From assembly GCA_951217055.1 (NCBI GenBank), contig OX578280.1, positions 64,055,633 to 64,119,632 on the forward strand: a stretch of DNA of 64,000 nucleotides. Direction: 5' to 3'. The notes below the pieces were generated by a model. It did not search any database and was not told the origin of the DNA. It was given only the letters and a program-made list of their open reading frames with translations. Within the stretch, counting starts at the first letter, position 1. The number at the start of each line of letters is the position of its first letter. The stretch comes from Gerris lacustris (Eukaryota > Arthropoda > Insecta > Hemiptera > Gerridae). Positions 10,790 to 23,085 of the stretch are shown piece after piece. The translations under genes were made by a program, and so were the position numbers.

Positions 10790-12360
10790 AATCCAAACTT
10801 TTCATTTATTAACAACTAAAATGACTGCGTTGGGCTAATATAAATACTACTACCTAACAAACTTAGCTTGAGTAGTGTTTATTACACAGGAAACTGAGAG
10901 GTTTTTATTTTTTTTATAAAAAACTGAAGCATTAAATCCTCTGATAAACTGAAGGTGATTATTGAGAGCTCTTGTAAATATGAGTGGTTTGGAACAAGGG
11001 GGGATTTCCTTTAAAGTGTGATATTCTCTAATAAAGTTTATAGTCAAAATGTTATCCCTTTTATGTAGTCTATCAGGTCACACACTTTATTCTAAAATCG
11101 AGATCGACAATAGGTTTTAACCACTTTACTTATCAGGCCATTATCAGTTGTTGATGACTAATGTTATAACCATTCATCATTAAACTGATGATGAACAACT
11201 AATGATAATGTCATGTATCAGTTAAATGATCATCAACAACTAATGATGATGTAATTAATCAGTTAACTAATGATGAACGCTATTTTCAGTTTATTTTTAC
11301 AATAAAATGATACATCTTGCTTCAAACTTTTAAATTATGATAAAGGTTTGATTCACATATTTAATTAAATTTTAATTATTCCAAGCCAATTTTTATACAA
11401 TTAATAATTAAATCGTGATATTATTAAACGTAGATTTAACTTATTGTATATTATAATTATTAACTAATAAGTATAGTGGTGTTAAAAATATATTATAAAA
11501 AAATATTAATGCTAAACTATGGGATATTTATAATTTATAATTAATATTAACATTTAGTTTAAGCATTTGCCACCTACTCAATTAAAAATGATCAATTTTA
11601 ATGATGTTAATTATTTAAATATTTGAATGTGATATTAATATTATTAATATGTTGTCGAAAGAAACAAATTTTTCATTTTTTATAATCTGAAATTAGATTT
11701 CTACATAATATATTTCTCAACTTGTATTATCTGGTATAATATTTTTTTTTCTTGCAGGTAATTTACATTGAAAAAAAAAATATTCAAAATGATTTAATTG
11801 AATAATGAATCAAAATGTTCATAATCCATTGGCTAAGATTGGGTTATTTTTATCTACATGGGCCAAAAAACAACAGGGTTTTTTGTTCAAATTAATAAAA
11901 TCATTGTTCAAAAAATATAAAGGAGGTTATTTTTATATATATATATATTACGGTTTATTTGGAAAAAATAAAAATAATATAGTATAGTGATAAAATCTTA
12001 TAAAATTAAAAGGAATTAAATTAAAATTTTAAAATGTTAAATTTTTTTGAACACTTCACAAAGGTCACACTCGCAAGGTCACGTTTTTACCGTTGAAAAA
12101 AAGAAGAAAATCATACGTTGCATTTTGATATGACCCATATTTAGTAGTGTGAAATCCAGGTCAATTTTCAGTAAGTTAAATTTTGAAGAATTAAACAATA
12201 ATTTATTTATTAATTCATAGTTGTGAACTTTTTTATTATTTATTATCATTAAAAATTAAATTGGTATTTTTTTTTTAAATGTAATTATTTCCTTGAATAT
12301 GAAAATTGTGTAATTTACATTAAGCTTAAAAACATAGAGCAAGACAGAAATATGATATTT
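10790..12360. other. AT-rich DNA with short ATGATGAACAACTAATGAT repeats
   Basis: 11140-11277 holds about three imperfect ~50-bp units around ATGATGAACAACTAATGAT. 11935-11950 is a short (TA)n. The 60-codon frame at 11805 has no features of a gene. Nothing else is recognised. Confidence 0.45.
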
Positions 12361-12364
12361 GTCA

Positions 12365-13140
12365 GTGGTTTTGGGGCCCGAAATGAATTGGGTGTGTGAG
12401 TGAGTGGGTGGGATAGAATGAGATAGAGGCTGGCAAGCACGCCCTGGCCGTATTGATCCAGTACCTGTTGCTTGACTAACCGACCCCTACGTCAGAGAAT
12501 TCCAAAACAACCTCCTAACAGCCGCAAATAGATACCGATAAATATAATAATGTAACCCGCCGAAAAAATTAATCCATTTAGATAACAATTAGAACTACAT
12601 TATAAAGTTTAAAAGTGTTCATAATACAAAAATGAAATAACCGCACTAACATAGCACAATAAAATTACGAAATGTTATTTTTTAATTTATAAATGTATAA
12701 ATGTACAATTATATCAATAATTCTAGAATTTAAAATAATATAATTTCTATTTTATTTTCAATACATTATTATTTAGGTGTTTTATTTCGGAAAATATTCT
12801 TACATTTATGTTTTTTATTTTTTTAAGTAGTTAAATGTAATGTTATTATTTTACTTTAAGGCTATAGTTTATTTTATGAATGAGATAAATAAATAATATT
12901 GATATTTACTCACATGAGGTAGTCATTATTAGGTGGCGGAGTTGTGTTGTTTGCTGATAGGTCCGCCAGGGAGCTCTGCCTCTGCCCGTGGTCGATTTAC
13001 CAGTGAGGAGCCCCTGGTGGTGGGGATGAGAACCTTCCCCCACTATTCTCCCTTCAACCCCACCATCTCACTGTCCCCCACTATCTTCTATCCCTTTTCA
13101 TTTCTCCCCCCTCTCCCAGTCTTTTTTAAGTTCTTATTAC
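12365..13140. other. GC-richer fragments of unknown origin
   Basis: 12365-12560 and 12930-13110 are much richer in G and C than the flanks. The latter has a pyrimidine-rich CCCCCACTATTCTCCC stretch. An open frame at 12933-13145 has no domain I recognise. Untranslated parts of old retroelements are a possibility (inference). Confidence 0.3.
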
Positions 13141-13144
13141 AATA

Positions 13145-14290
13145 ATGCTCACACTCTGTCTTATACAATGATGCTTAATTGTCGAAGAAACCCTGCTCTC
13201 TATTAGGATCGAATGCTTGCTTGTTTTTTTCCTTAAGCTCCCCATTTTTTTTTCTCGTAACAGAAGGGAAGAAGTTAAGAAGACCTTTTCGATGTGACAT
13301 TATGAATGTCTTTGCGTCATAAGGTCTCTTCAGTCATATCTTGGCACGATATATTAAGGCATGTTTTTTCCCCCTTCCTTCAGCATCGTAATTTAGAGAG
13401 TTCATCTTGTAATTTTTTAGGGTCCGTAAGCCGACAATAGTCTAAAGGCCTCTTATATACCCTTATCTATATTTATTAGGCATTGCGTAGCTCTTCTGTA
13501 AAACGAAGTTATTGTAGAATGGGTGCTTAAATTGAATTGATAACAATTTATCTTCTACATTCATATAAATAAGTGTTTTTGTTTGTTTTATTTATACAAA
13601 TTTATACTTTAATTCCGAGCTTTATGATATTCTGCACACTTGACCTTCAAAGCAAGAGGAAGGCCATTGTCTACATGAGATTTCGACCCCCCTCCCCGTC
13701 AATGCCGGTTACTTCAGCTAGTTGTAAGATAATAATAAATGTTTTTTCTCTAGCACAAATTAAATTCAATTCTAAAGCCTGTATTCAGGCATTATTATAG
13801 TTCCTACAATAAACAACACTCTGGCTTTCATTTAAATTCATCATACCATTACAAAATAAATGAATTTCGAGACAAAATTGATAAAGCTAATTATTATTGA
13901 GAAAAGAATTAGTTTAGCAGGTTCGTTGTTTTCATTCTTCACATATTTTAAATTCTTGCACCACGTATAAACAATATATTACGCAATGTAATTTCTCTTT
14001 GAATAATTATATGCAAATTGTATAATAGTGGAAATTAATAAATGTTTTGGTTTTCGAGAAAAAATCTCCGTCAGTAAGGGTTTGAATTATACCGATTCAC
14101 TAGCACTACTGGAAGTCTTTTTGCAAGACTTTCTAGATAAGTTATAGTTGTAATTGTTTCAACCCTTGCAAAGACATAAAATAAATAAATCGTTAAATTT
14201 TCCTTCACAGGAAAACTTAATTTGTTTATGAGTCGACGAGTTTGTTATATCAATAATTTTAATGAAACATTAAAACCATTTAAATATACA
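13145..14290. other. No gene or repeat recognised
   Basis: AT-rich sequence. Short open frames (13573-13800) lack any recognisable domain. The stretch GGGTCCGTAAGCCGACA at 13421 resembles the start of family A, but nothing else of A follows. Confidence 0.4.
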
Positions 14291-14295
14291 AAAAT

Positions 14296-14480
14296 CTGTC
14301 CGATACAGTTCCGTGCTAAACTAGTTCATATAGGTTCATTTTAATGACTTGGTCCAGTGTTTTCCATCTGTTAGTAGTTTCGATTTTGCGTGGTTAAATT
14401 CAATTATAATTGAACATTATATCGAAATTAACCTTAAAAATAACTCCTCCCCGGTGGGGAATCGAACCCAGCCTCTCTTT
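14296..14480 (-). repeat. Family F fragment with B-box-like motif
   Basis: It matches the start of family F at 22075 and 48931: TCTGTCCGATAC, CCAGTGTTTTCCAT and GGGGAATCGAACCC. The last, read on minus, gives GGGTTCGATTCCCC, a tRNA B-box match. It is truncated after this point. Confidence 0.55.
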
Positions 14481-14705
14481 GTTTTCTCATTTCTTTCTTT
14501 GAAACATAATCTTTGTCTTCTAATTTCTTTCTCCGTAACATAACTCTTTGTCAACTCATTTCTTTCTTTGTAACAAATCTCTCTTCTAATTTCTTTCTCC
14601 GTAACATATCTCTTTGTCTAAACTTCTTTCTACGTATCATAACTCTTTGTCTTATAATTTCTTTCTCCGTGACATAACTTTTTGTTTCGCTATTTCTTTC
14701 TCCAT
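14480..14705. repeat. ~37-bp minisatellite
   Basis: Six units of the form TAATTTCTTTCTCCGTAACA followed by TAACTCTTTGTCT. The minus-strand frame at 14551-14793 translates the units into a Lys/Arg-rich repeat and is not called as a gene. Confidence 0.8.
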
Positions 14706-14864
14706 CGACCAAGTCAAAGTAGTAAAACATTATTCTAGATAAGAAAGATGTTTCACCACTAAAAGTTACTCTAGGAAAGTGGATTAAAACCACTAATGAT
14801 CATCTTCGGTGCGTGAGAGGTAAGTAGAAATTTGAAAGTGTCCATGCAGAAGTATATCTAATCT

Positions 14865-15985
14865 ACTTCATAAGTATGTCAAATTCGAACCTATATTTCA
14901 ACCCAATTATAAGACAGATTCAAACCTCTATTTTAACCCTATTATAAGACAGATTCAAACCTCTATTTCAACCCTATTATAAAATAGATTTACACCTCTG
15001 TTTCAATCCCTTTATAAGACAGGTTTAAACCTCTGTTTCAACACAATTAGAAGACTGATTTAAACCTCTGTTTCAATCCTATTTATTATAAGACAGATTT
15101 AAACCTCTGTTTTAACCCTATTATAAGATATATTTACACCTTTGTTTCAACCCCATTATAAGACAGATTGAAACCTCTGTTTTAATCCTATTATAAGATA
15201 GATTTACACCTCTGTTTCAACCCCATTATAAGACAGATTCAAACCTCTTCTTCAATCCTATTATAAGACAGATTTAAACCTCTTCTTCAATCCTATTATA
15301 AGACAGATTTAAACCTCTGTTTCAATCCTATTATAAGACAGATTTACACATCTGTTTCAGCCCTATTAGATGACTGATTCAAACCTCTATTTCAATCCTA
15401 TTATAAGATAGATTTACACCTCTGTTTCAACCCCATTATAAGACAGATTCAAACCTCTTCTTCAATCCTATTATAAGACAGATTCAAACCTCTGTTTCAA
15501 CCATATTATAATATTGATTTACACCTCTGTTTCAACCCTATTAGAAGAGAGATTCAAACCTCTGTTTCAATCCTATTATAAGACAGATTTAAACCTCTGT
15601 TTCTACCCTAATATAAGTTAGTTTCAAACCTCTGTTTTAGTCCCATTATAAGACAGATTAAAACCTCTGTTTCAGTCCTATTATAAGACAGATTCAATCC
15701 TCTGTTTCAACCCTATTTATTATAAGACAGATTCAAACCTCTATTTTAACCCCAATATAAGTTACATTAAAACATCTTTTTAACCCCAATATAAGTTATT
15801 TTCAAACCTCTTTTTCAACCTTATTATATGACATTCAAACCTCTGTTTCAATCCAATTGTAAGACAGATTTAAGCCTTTGTTTCAACCCTATTATAAGCT
15901 AGAGATTTACACCTCTGTTTCATCCTTATTATAAGACAGATTCAAACCTCTATTTTAACCCCTATATAAATCAGATTCAACCCTC
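14865..15985. repeat. 35-bp minisatellite
   Basis: About 31 units with consensus ATTATAAGACAGATTCAAAC then CTCTGTTTCAACCCT; starts at 15190 and 15225 show the 35-bp period. Unit variants (ACACCTCTG, AAACCTCTTCTT, inserted ATTT before ATTATAAG) recur in groups, so blocks of units were copied together. Confidence 0.9.
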
Positions 15986-15989
15986 TTTT

Positions 15990-16740
15990 CCTTCTCCTGC
16001 ATCAAATCTTTCCCTTTCATATTCCCACTGAAAGTTACCGCTGGTGGATTGATGGCCGGCGTTACTTATAGTGGAAAGACGTATTTCTTGATTTCTAGTT
16101 AATTACCGTCTCTCCTTTTAGAAATGGAATACAAGTATACTGGAGTGAGAAAGGATGAAGTGATAGTTGATTAAGACCCGAAGTGTACTTCTAGTCCTAG
16201 TTGATGGTCCTTTGTTTTAGTGCCTTATTAAAAATGTAACAGCTTTGTATACTGAGAGCTTCAAGTTTGCCCATTGAAGCACTTTGAGGACCCCATGTGG
16301 CCTCTTCTAACAGTTTATACCCTAGACACATATACTTAGATCTTTAAGTAGCGAAAAAGGACAATGTTTAAACCTTTATAGACAAAATAAGTGAATATTA
16401 TCTCCATAATACTTGTGTACTCTTTGTAAATCATGCATTGCTATATTTAGAACATCGTTCCAACAGACATATTTTTTTCGAAGAAACCTTTAATCGTTGC
16501 TTTATCGAAAATTAAATACGATAATTTTAAAAATAAATTATTTGCTTCTGCCAATTACCAAGTCGCAAATAAAAGTTAATTTAGTTACGTTTTGTTTGTT
16601 GAGGGAAGAATTCGTTTTAATGATTTTAACTTGAAATATAATCCGAATCATCCAATACCTAAAACGTATTTAAATCAAAGTCAGGTACATTAAATTAAAA
16701 GGTTAAATCAAATCAGTAGTAGGTACATAGTGTCCTCGCA
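15990..16740. other. No gene recognised
   Basis: AT-rich sequence between the 35-bp array and the Penelope-like remnant. The upstream part of that element may be hidden here, but I could not see it. Confidence 0.4.
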
Positions 16741-16751
16741 TTCTATCACTG

Positions 16752-17342
16752 GACGAATGGAAGATGAGAAGCAGCATCTTAAGTCAGCCTTGACAAAGAA
16801 TGGCTTCGAGAGAGGAGATTTATGAGAACCATCCGTCAGGAAGAGTCCACCGAGGACCGCACCCAAGCAGAAAGAGCGGAAGACTAACGAAAGGCTTATC
16901 TCCCATTAATCGAAGGTACGACGGATAAGATAAGCAGGATTCTCCAATAACACGGTATCGGGACCACTTTTAACTTTCAAATGACCACCAGAAGCCTCCT
17001 GAAATCGCCAAAAGACCACCTTCATCTCAAGACTTGCGGTGTATACCAAATCCCTTACATAGTTACCGGACATAGTTACCGGGCTAACCGGAAGATTGAT
17101 CTCAACCCACCTCCTACAAGAACACATAACAGCAGTGATAAACAACGATCACAGATCAGCATTAGCATCATTCTGACGAAGCCGGCCATCTCATCAATTT
17201 TGAGGACATTCGGGTAGTCATATCTGTCAACAGGTATCACAGCAGGGTGGTAAGGGAGGCTATTGAGATCGAAAAACATCCGGAGAACTTTAACAGAGAG
17301 GATGGTTTCGCATTTTCGCGGACCTGGAAACCTCTGGTCTAA
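16752..17342 (+). pseudogene. Penelope-like retroelement, C-terminal end, decayed
   Basis: Several frames together read like the end of a Penelope-like reverse transcriptase plus GIY-YIG endonuclease. 16763-16822 gives DEKQHLKSALTKNGFERGDL, then a stop. About 16915-16950 gives TDKISRIL. 16981-17217 gives SLLKSPKDHLHLKTCGVYQI, the linker into the GIY-YIG region, where the G-Y / Y-G motifs are damaged. 17250-17342 closes with EIEKHPENFNREDGFAFSRT, WKPLV and a stop, matching the conserved tail of these enzymes. Stops and frame changes show it is dead. The family normally reverse-transcribes and inserts element RNA. The enzyme core upstream is missing. Confidence 0.8.
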
Positions 17343-17600
17343 AACTATCTAAGCAGATAGCAAGAGGTGGCGCCACAGGCTTCCCAACTTATTGCATCAC
17401 CCGATCGACAAAGGAATTCTAACGAAAGCGGAACCTGCCTGATTATATCATCCTGACAAAGGTTCACCCCGAGTAAAGGAACCCCCGGGAAATCCAGGTA
17501 CAATCTACGGTCTAGAAAACCAGTATAAATACGCCGTTCTTCTTTCCAGTCGTCAGTATTTGAGTCAACATCACGGTAACGAAACGTCGGACTTCACCCC
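17343..17600 (+). promoter_or_regulatory. Penelope-like 3' region with TATA box and hammerhead-like core
   Basis: Directly after the stop codon come CCTGACAAAGGTTCACCCCG (about 17450) and CGAAACGTCGG (17580-17590). The latter matches the GAAAC plus GUC core found in hammerhead ribozymes of Penelope-like elements. TATAAATA at 17524-17531 lies about 28 bases before a CAGT initiator-like site. Known biology: these elements have pseudo-LTRs with promoter and ribozyme. A complete ribozyme fold was not demonstrated. Confidence 0.4.
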
Positions 17601-17899
17601 CCTTCCTGATGCGGATTTCACCGGAAAACCAAGTTTGATATTTATATAATCTTAAGTGCAGAATATGTCTCACCTCTTGAACAATCAAAACCGAATTTTT
17701 ATTTGTACTCGGACTTTCCTTATGATACGGTGTACAGCTAATGGAAAAACACAAAACCCCCGTGTTATCCATTGCATATATAGTATATAGTAGTATAAGC
17801 TCTTTAGCTGGTTTAAGCTCTCCACAGGCTTTTGCACCGCGGAAAATAATATAGACTTAAAGTGAATGTAATAGGGCAACGAAACGTATAACTTCATCG

Positions 17900-18500
17900 T
17901 GAATATCCGATTTTGTTTTTTAATTCGTGTTGGCTAGTTCATTTGACCAATTGAAATTGTTTTTTTTTTTGTGTTGTTGTTGGACATTGTTCCAAGTTGA
18001 AAATTGCTTTTGTTTTCATTCAAAACCATACCTGGATAGATAAAGCTTCTACTGAATTCTGCCTTGTTTTCCCGTATTATTTTTACTGTTTCCCAAAATA
18101 ACACGGTTCCAAAATTCCCACAGGTTCTGTAAATCTAAAAAGGAAAAAAAAAAAAAAAAAAATTAAAATACCTCGCCCAATTTATAATACTGGTTCAATA
18201 CTTGAAACTTTATTTACTTCGAATTTTCTAGTTGTTGGAATATTTTTAGTTTTGCTACATTGATTTTGTGTTAAGGGTAAAGCCCTAGTGAATAGAAATC
18301 TATCTAGCCTTAACAAACATAATACCATGAATGTGTGAAATCATAACTTATTACAAAACTAAATTTTAATATTTTGTTTCTGCAACTTCTATTGGCCTTT
18401 AAGTTATTGAATTTTAAGGCAATCCTTGGATGTGAAAAATATATGACGTCATCTTTTTTAATGAATACGTTACAGTGTGTCCCAAGATAGAGTATCCAAA
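17900..18500. other. No gene recognised
   Basis: AT-rich. A run of about 20 A lies at 18145-18165 and may mark an old retroposon tail. Confidence 0.4.
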
Positions 18501-18501
18501 A

Positions 18502-18690
18502 GATTTTTACTTTCTCATATAAAGAGAATGTATTGTGATGGCACGAAAATTTGATTTTGAGAGTTTGATGGATTTAAAAGTTTTGAGGTTCCCTGAGCCC
18601 AAAAAAGAGGTTTTTAAAAAATGTCGGTCGTCTGTGCAGAAGCATGGAGCCTAAACTACGGGACCGTTTTTGACGAAATTTGGCTTAGAT
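18502..18690 (+). repeat. Family F fragment
   Basis: It starts with the hairpin TACTTTCTCATATAAAGAGA and continues GTATTGTGATGGCACGAAAA, as in the full copy at 25312. It is cut off after the TTTGACGAAATTTGGC block. Confidence 0.65.
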
Positions 18691-18896
18691 AATGAAGTAT
18701 TTCCTAAATTACCTGTGGACCCCTCCAGGTTCCTAAGGTTCCCACTATAACTATGCGTCCTCGCTATTTCCTATTGCTGTGCCAATTTCCTTCCATATAA
18801 ATCATCTTATCTATGACCTGACATCCCAAACCGTTTCTACTAACCTTCCTGGATCGCTATAGAGCAAATGGCCTCGTCACTTAATAGTCTACCTAA

Positions 18897-19180
18897 TAGG
18901 GTCCGTTATAACCAAGGACCCTTATATTTTCCTGCGTGTGTCTGTCTGTCCGTCCGTCCATCTGTCGCCTGCTCTCATGGCTACAACTTTAGTCTTATCA
19001 CTTTGAAAATTTGGCATATATGTGTATAGTACCTACCCACACATTTTAAAAATATTGTGGCTTAAAAAATTAGGGTAAAAAAACTTAAGGGTTAAAAAAT
19101 AATTGTTTTTTTATGGAGATCATGTGGGATATCATAATATGAAAGGGTACGTCGAGCTGATTACAAAAATATATAATTTT
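18897..19180 (+). mobile_element. Family A element, 5' part only
   Basis: It begins TAGGGTCC and includes the TGTCTGTCTGTCCGTCCGTC tract and the AAAGGGTACGTCGAGCTGAT block, then stops where the next copy begins at 19181. It is the first of three family A units in head-to-tail order. Confidence 0.75.
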
Positions 19181-20294
19181 TAGGGTCCGTAGGCAAAACC
19201 CAGGACCCCTATATTTTCCTGCGTGTGTCTATCCGTCCGTCCTGTCGCCTGCTCTCACGGCTACACCTTTCGTCCGATCACTTTGAAATTTAGCATGTAT
19301 GTGTCTTGTACCTACCCACATATATTAAATATACTACCTACCTTTGATTACTACCTGATTAAATATACCTGCTTTTGATTACTAACCTAAAAATCATGTT
19401 TAAAATTATATTATTTTTATTTATAACCTCAACTCTAGGTGATTGTATTTAAAATAAATAAATAAATTAATTAATTGATTAATAAACTTAAACAATTAAG
19501 ATAAATGGATTAAATAAAATGAAACTGTATTTTATAACAAAGATTATTATATTATATATTTAATATATGAACTCGGGCCTCCTGTTTCAAGGTTTTCCTT
19601 CTTGGAGGCTTTTGGATCTTTATATTAATTTGTTATATCATAATTATTTATGTAAGCAAGTGTAATTTATAATTATTTTATGTGAATTGGTAAAATGTTT
19701 TAAAATAAAATAAATAAATAAATAAATATATAGCGACTTTAAAAAAAATGTTTTATAAAGAATTAGGGTAAAAAAAACTTAAGGGTTAAAATGTTTTTAT
19801 TTTTTTTCGACACCGTGAGGGGTATCATATGAAAGGGTACGTCGAGGTGATTACAAAAATATATAATTCTTATTTTATAACTTTGATAGGGCGAGCGTAG
19901 GAGAGTTTGAAGTTGGTGTGAAAAGTGTCCCCCTTCTATCTCGTTTATGTAAAGTGCAAAAATTCTGAAAAAAGTCCTGAAACTTCTTCAACCAAAAGTA
20001 AAAATACCACTTTTTGGAAATTTTGTTTTTATTAAAAAAATTAGTTTTTTTTTTTTTTTTTTTTTTAAATAATTTACGTGCTTAAGGATGTATTTGTATG
20101 TTTATAGTCTGGTTCACTAGAAAAAAAAAACTTCATAAGAAGTTTGTTTATGTGTTTTGAGAATATCAGACCCATAGGATAGTTCAAAGTAGGCTTTTTG
20201 GCATTTTAAAAAGCTACATCAATAGGTACTTCGTAAACAATACTGTGTGGCCTACGCACCCTCACTGTGTGCTGACTAGCATACACTTGACCTG
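19181..20294 (+). mobile_element. Family A element, interrupted by a LINE tail
   Basis: It starts TAGGGTCCGTAGGCAAAACC. At about 19330-19728 the order is broken by foreign DNA, then resumes with AGCGACTTTA. It ends with the sub-terminal GGCCTACG-CACCCT (20249-20262) and a GTGTGCTGACTAGCATAC hairpin (from 20267). Non-coding. Confidence 0.75.
19330..19728 (+). mobile_element. Retroposon 3' tail inserted in family A
   Basis: This 0.4-kb insertion lies between ACCCACATAT and AGCGAC, which are adjacent in uninterrupted copies. It ends in an AAATAAATAAATAAATA tail, as expected for the 3' end of a non-LTR retrotransposon. No coding part is present. Confidence 0.6.
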
Positions 20295-20325
20295 TTTATT
20301 TTTTTTTTTAACTATCTGCATATAT

Positions 20326-21027
20326 TAGGGTCCGTAGGCAAAACCAAGGACCCTTATATTTTCCTGCGTATGTCTGTCCGTCCGTCCTCTCGCGTGCTCT
20401 CACGGCTACACCTTTCGTCCGATCACTTTGAAATTTGGCATGTATGTGTCTTGTACCTACCCACATATTTTAAAAATATAGCGACTTAAAAAAAAAATTT
20501 TTTTTAAATATTAGGGTAAAAATACTTAAGGGTTAACATTTTTTTTTTTTTTTTCGACACCGTGAGGGGTATCATATGAAAGGGTACGTCGAGCTGATTA
20601 CAAAAATATATAATTCTTTGGATATAACTTTGATAGGGCGAGCGTAGGCAAGTTTGAAGTGGGTGTGAAACGTGTCCCCCCCCCCCCCTCTATCTCGCTT
20701 ATGGCTTATGTGAAGTGCAAAATATCTGAAAACATTCTTCGACCAAAAGTAAAGATACCACTTTTTAGAAATTTCGAAAAAGATATTATTTTATTTAATT
20801 TTTTTTTTTTATAATTATAGTCTTTTCGATGTATTTATATGGTTGTAGTCCGGTTCAGTGGCAAAAAAATACTTTATCAGAGTGTGTTTTGAGAATATTA
20901 GACCCTTAGAATGGTTCAAAGTAAGCTTTCTAGCATAAAAAAACACTGTTTATACACTTTACAGTTAGACAGTGTATAGTGTGGCCTACGGACCCTCGCT
21001 ATGTGCTAGTCAGCACACACTTGACCT
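20326..21027 (+). mobile_element. Family A element, complete copy
   Basis: The 5' end TAGGGTCCGTAGGC lies inside a short hairpin (GGGTCC at 20328 pairing with GGACCC at 20348-20353). Then come the TCTGTCCGTCCGTCC tract, GATCACTTTGAAATTTGGCA, a poly-C tract near 20675, and the 3' inverted sub-terminal repeat GGCCTACGGACCCT (20983-20996). The hairpin GTGCTAGTCAGCAC (21003-21016) is followed by ACACTTGACCT. It encodes no protein. This architecture fits non-autonomous Helentron-type rolling-circle elements (inference). Confidence 0.8.
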
Positions 21028-21074
21028 ATTTATTTATTATGATACGCACTAATTAGCATAACAAATTAGTCTTT

Positions 21075-21475
21075 ATGTCAAGTCAATTTTGTTATTTCAC
21101 CAGTATTGAATAATAACTCTATTGTTAGACATGAGTTATATCTGTCTGTATATCAAGGCAATATTATTTCATCAGTTTTGAATAATAACTCCTATCGTTG
21201 GATAAGATTTATCTGACTTTAGATCAGCAAATATTGTTATTTCGTCTGTATTAAATGATAACTCTATCGGTGGACAAGATTTATATCTGCCTTTAGATCA
21301 GTTCATATTGTTATTTTGTCAGTATTGAATAATAACTCTATCGTTGGAAAATATTTATATCTGTCTTTAGATAAGTCAATAATGTAATTTCATTAATATT
21401 GAATAATAACTCTGTTGTTGGACAAGAGCTTTTATCTGTCTTTATATTAAGTCAATATCTATCGTTACTTTTAAT
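21075..21475. repeat. ~73-bp tandem array
   Basis: TAATAACTC recurs at 21111, 21183, 21256, 21330 and 21404. The unit includes TATCTGTCTTTAGATCAGTC and TTGTTATTTC.TCAGTATTG. Five to six units. Confidence 0.85.
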
Positions 21476-21479
21476 CTAT

Positions 21480-22074
21480 ATAAATCATCAATAGAGTGCG
21501 AGAAAAAAAAAACGCTGAATGAATAAAGTTACATTTACTTAGTTATAAATAATGACTTCTTTTTTTTGTCGGATGATTATATGAAGTAAAAATTATATTT
21601 ACTTTGATTAACTTTATATCACGTTTTGATCGGATTATATTTTAAGTGTAGAAATGAGATATAATTTTATTTTCTGTATTTTTTTAACTTATTAATTTTT
21701 TTTCATTAACTTTTTATGAATTGTTTATTTTCTTTTATGAACTGTTTTCTTATTTGCGAGGAAATTGTTTAAGATGAGAGAGAAGGAAATTCTCAGGCGT
21801 GTTATTCACTTTGTAATTATTTTATTTATAAGTGAAAAACATAATTGAAAACCAAGTGAGAAAAAAGAGCTATCTAAATAATAAAGCTTAATCAGAGAGG
21901 TTGTTATAATTATGTTACAAAAAAATAAAATTGAAGACGTAGAAATGCATTTAAAAATAACTTTATTGCTTTATTAAATAACTAAAAATTCTAAAGTGTT
22001 TTTCATCTTGCTAGAGATCCCTTAACGAGAGCCACATACTTAGCCACATATTAATTAAATCAATTATTAAATAA
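21480..22074. other. No gene recognised
   Basis: AT-rich sequence with homopolymer runs and no clear repeat. Confidence 0.4.
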
Positions 22075-22646
22075 AAAAATCGGTCCGAGACAACTCAGAC
22101 AAAACTTTCTAAAATACGAGCTCATAATTACTTGTCCCAGTGTTTTCCATTTATTAGTTTTCGATTGTACATTTAATTATTATTGAACATTTCATCAAAA
22201 TTTATCATAAAAATTACTTCTCTTGGGCGGGGAATCGAACACGGGCTCTCTCTGTCTGCCTTCTAAGCAATTTTCTCAGGAACTAGATTTTTCCCGGGAA
22301 AGCGGTTTATATCGTTAGATTCGTGGACTACATTTTAGATTTATTTAATCAAAATTGTCGGAACCGTTTTCAAGAAATAATTTTATCAGAATTTATGGGG
22401 GTAGCACTCTCAAGTTTGGAGCTAAAATGCATTTCTCGATTTCGTCTTGGGGTATGATTTTTCTGAACATGTTATACCAAATTTCGTCAAAATCGACCCA
22501 GTAGTTTAGGCTTCAGGCGTCTGCACAGACGACAGACAGACAAAATGTTTTTAAAAACCACTTTTTTGGACTCAAGGACCTCAAAACGTGTAAATCCATC
22601 AAAATCGAATTTTCGCGCCATTACAATACTTTCTCTTTATATGATA
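22075..22646 (-). mobile_element. Family F element
   Basis: Reverse orientation relative to the copy at 25312. Landmarks on plus are TCGGTCCGAGACAACTCA, GGCGGGGAATCGAACACGGG (B-box on minus), GGAACTAGATTTTTCCCGGG and GACGACAGACAGACA, ending near the TACTTTCTC...GAGAAAGTA hairpin, which is degenerate here. Non-coding. Confidence 0.7.
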
Positions 22647-22767
22647 AATTAAAAACGATAATAGTGAATTTTTTCGTTATTTAATCCGTATTTGTGATAC
22701 CTTTGTCTTTAATCAGAATAAATAGGTATCACTACGTTTTAATTTGCTTACACGAAAAGAAAATTTC

Positions 22768-23085
22768 TCATTTGATCTAGAACAAATTGTGATAGTGCTG
22801 TCCTGTCAGTTAGGTACTATATCACGTTTAATCTGCAACGCATTGTGATAGTGCTGACATTATAGTGACTATATCATGTTTGATCTGCAACACATTGTGA
22901 TAGTGCTGACATTACAGTGACTATATCATGTTTAATCTGCAACATATTGTGATAGTGCTGACATTACGGTGACTATATCATGTTTGATCTGCAACACATT
23001 GTGACAGTGCTCTCGTTACAGTGACTATATCTCGTTTGATCTGCTAGATATTGTGATACACTTGGTTTACACGGTGATAGTTCAT
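22768..23085. repeat. 52-bp minisatellite
   Basis: The block ATCATGTTTGATCTGCAACA starts at 22821, 22873, 22925, 22977 and 23029, exactly 52 bases apart. The unit contains CATTGTGATAGTGCTGACAT. About six units. Confidence 0.9.

Noticed and set aside
13415..13440. Further family A copy
   Set aside because: Only about 14 bases match; no tract, hairpin or 3' end follows.
14551..14793. Lys/Arg-rich minus-strand protein
   Set aside because: It is the translation of a 37-bp minisatellite.
17076..17279. Minus-strand frames over the Penelope-like remnant (16906, 17076, 17512)
   Set aside because: They lie opposite a recognisable plus-strand pseudogene and show no domain of their own.
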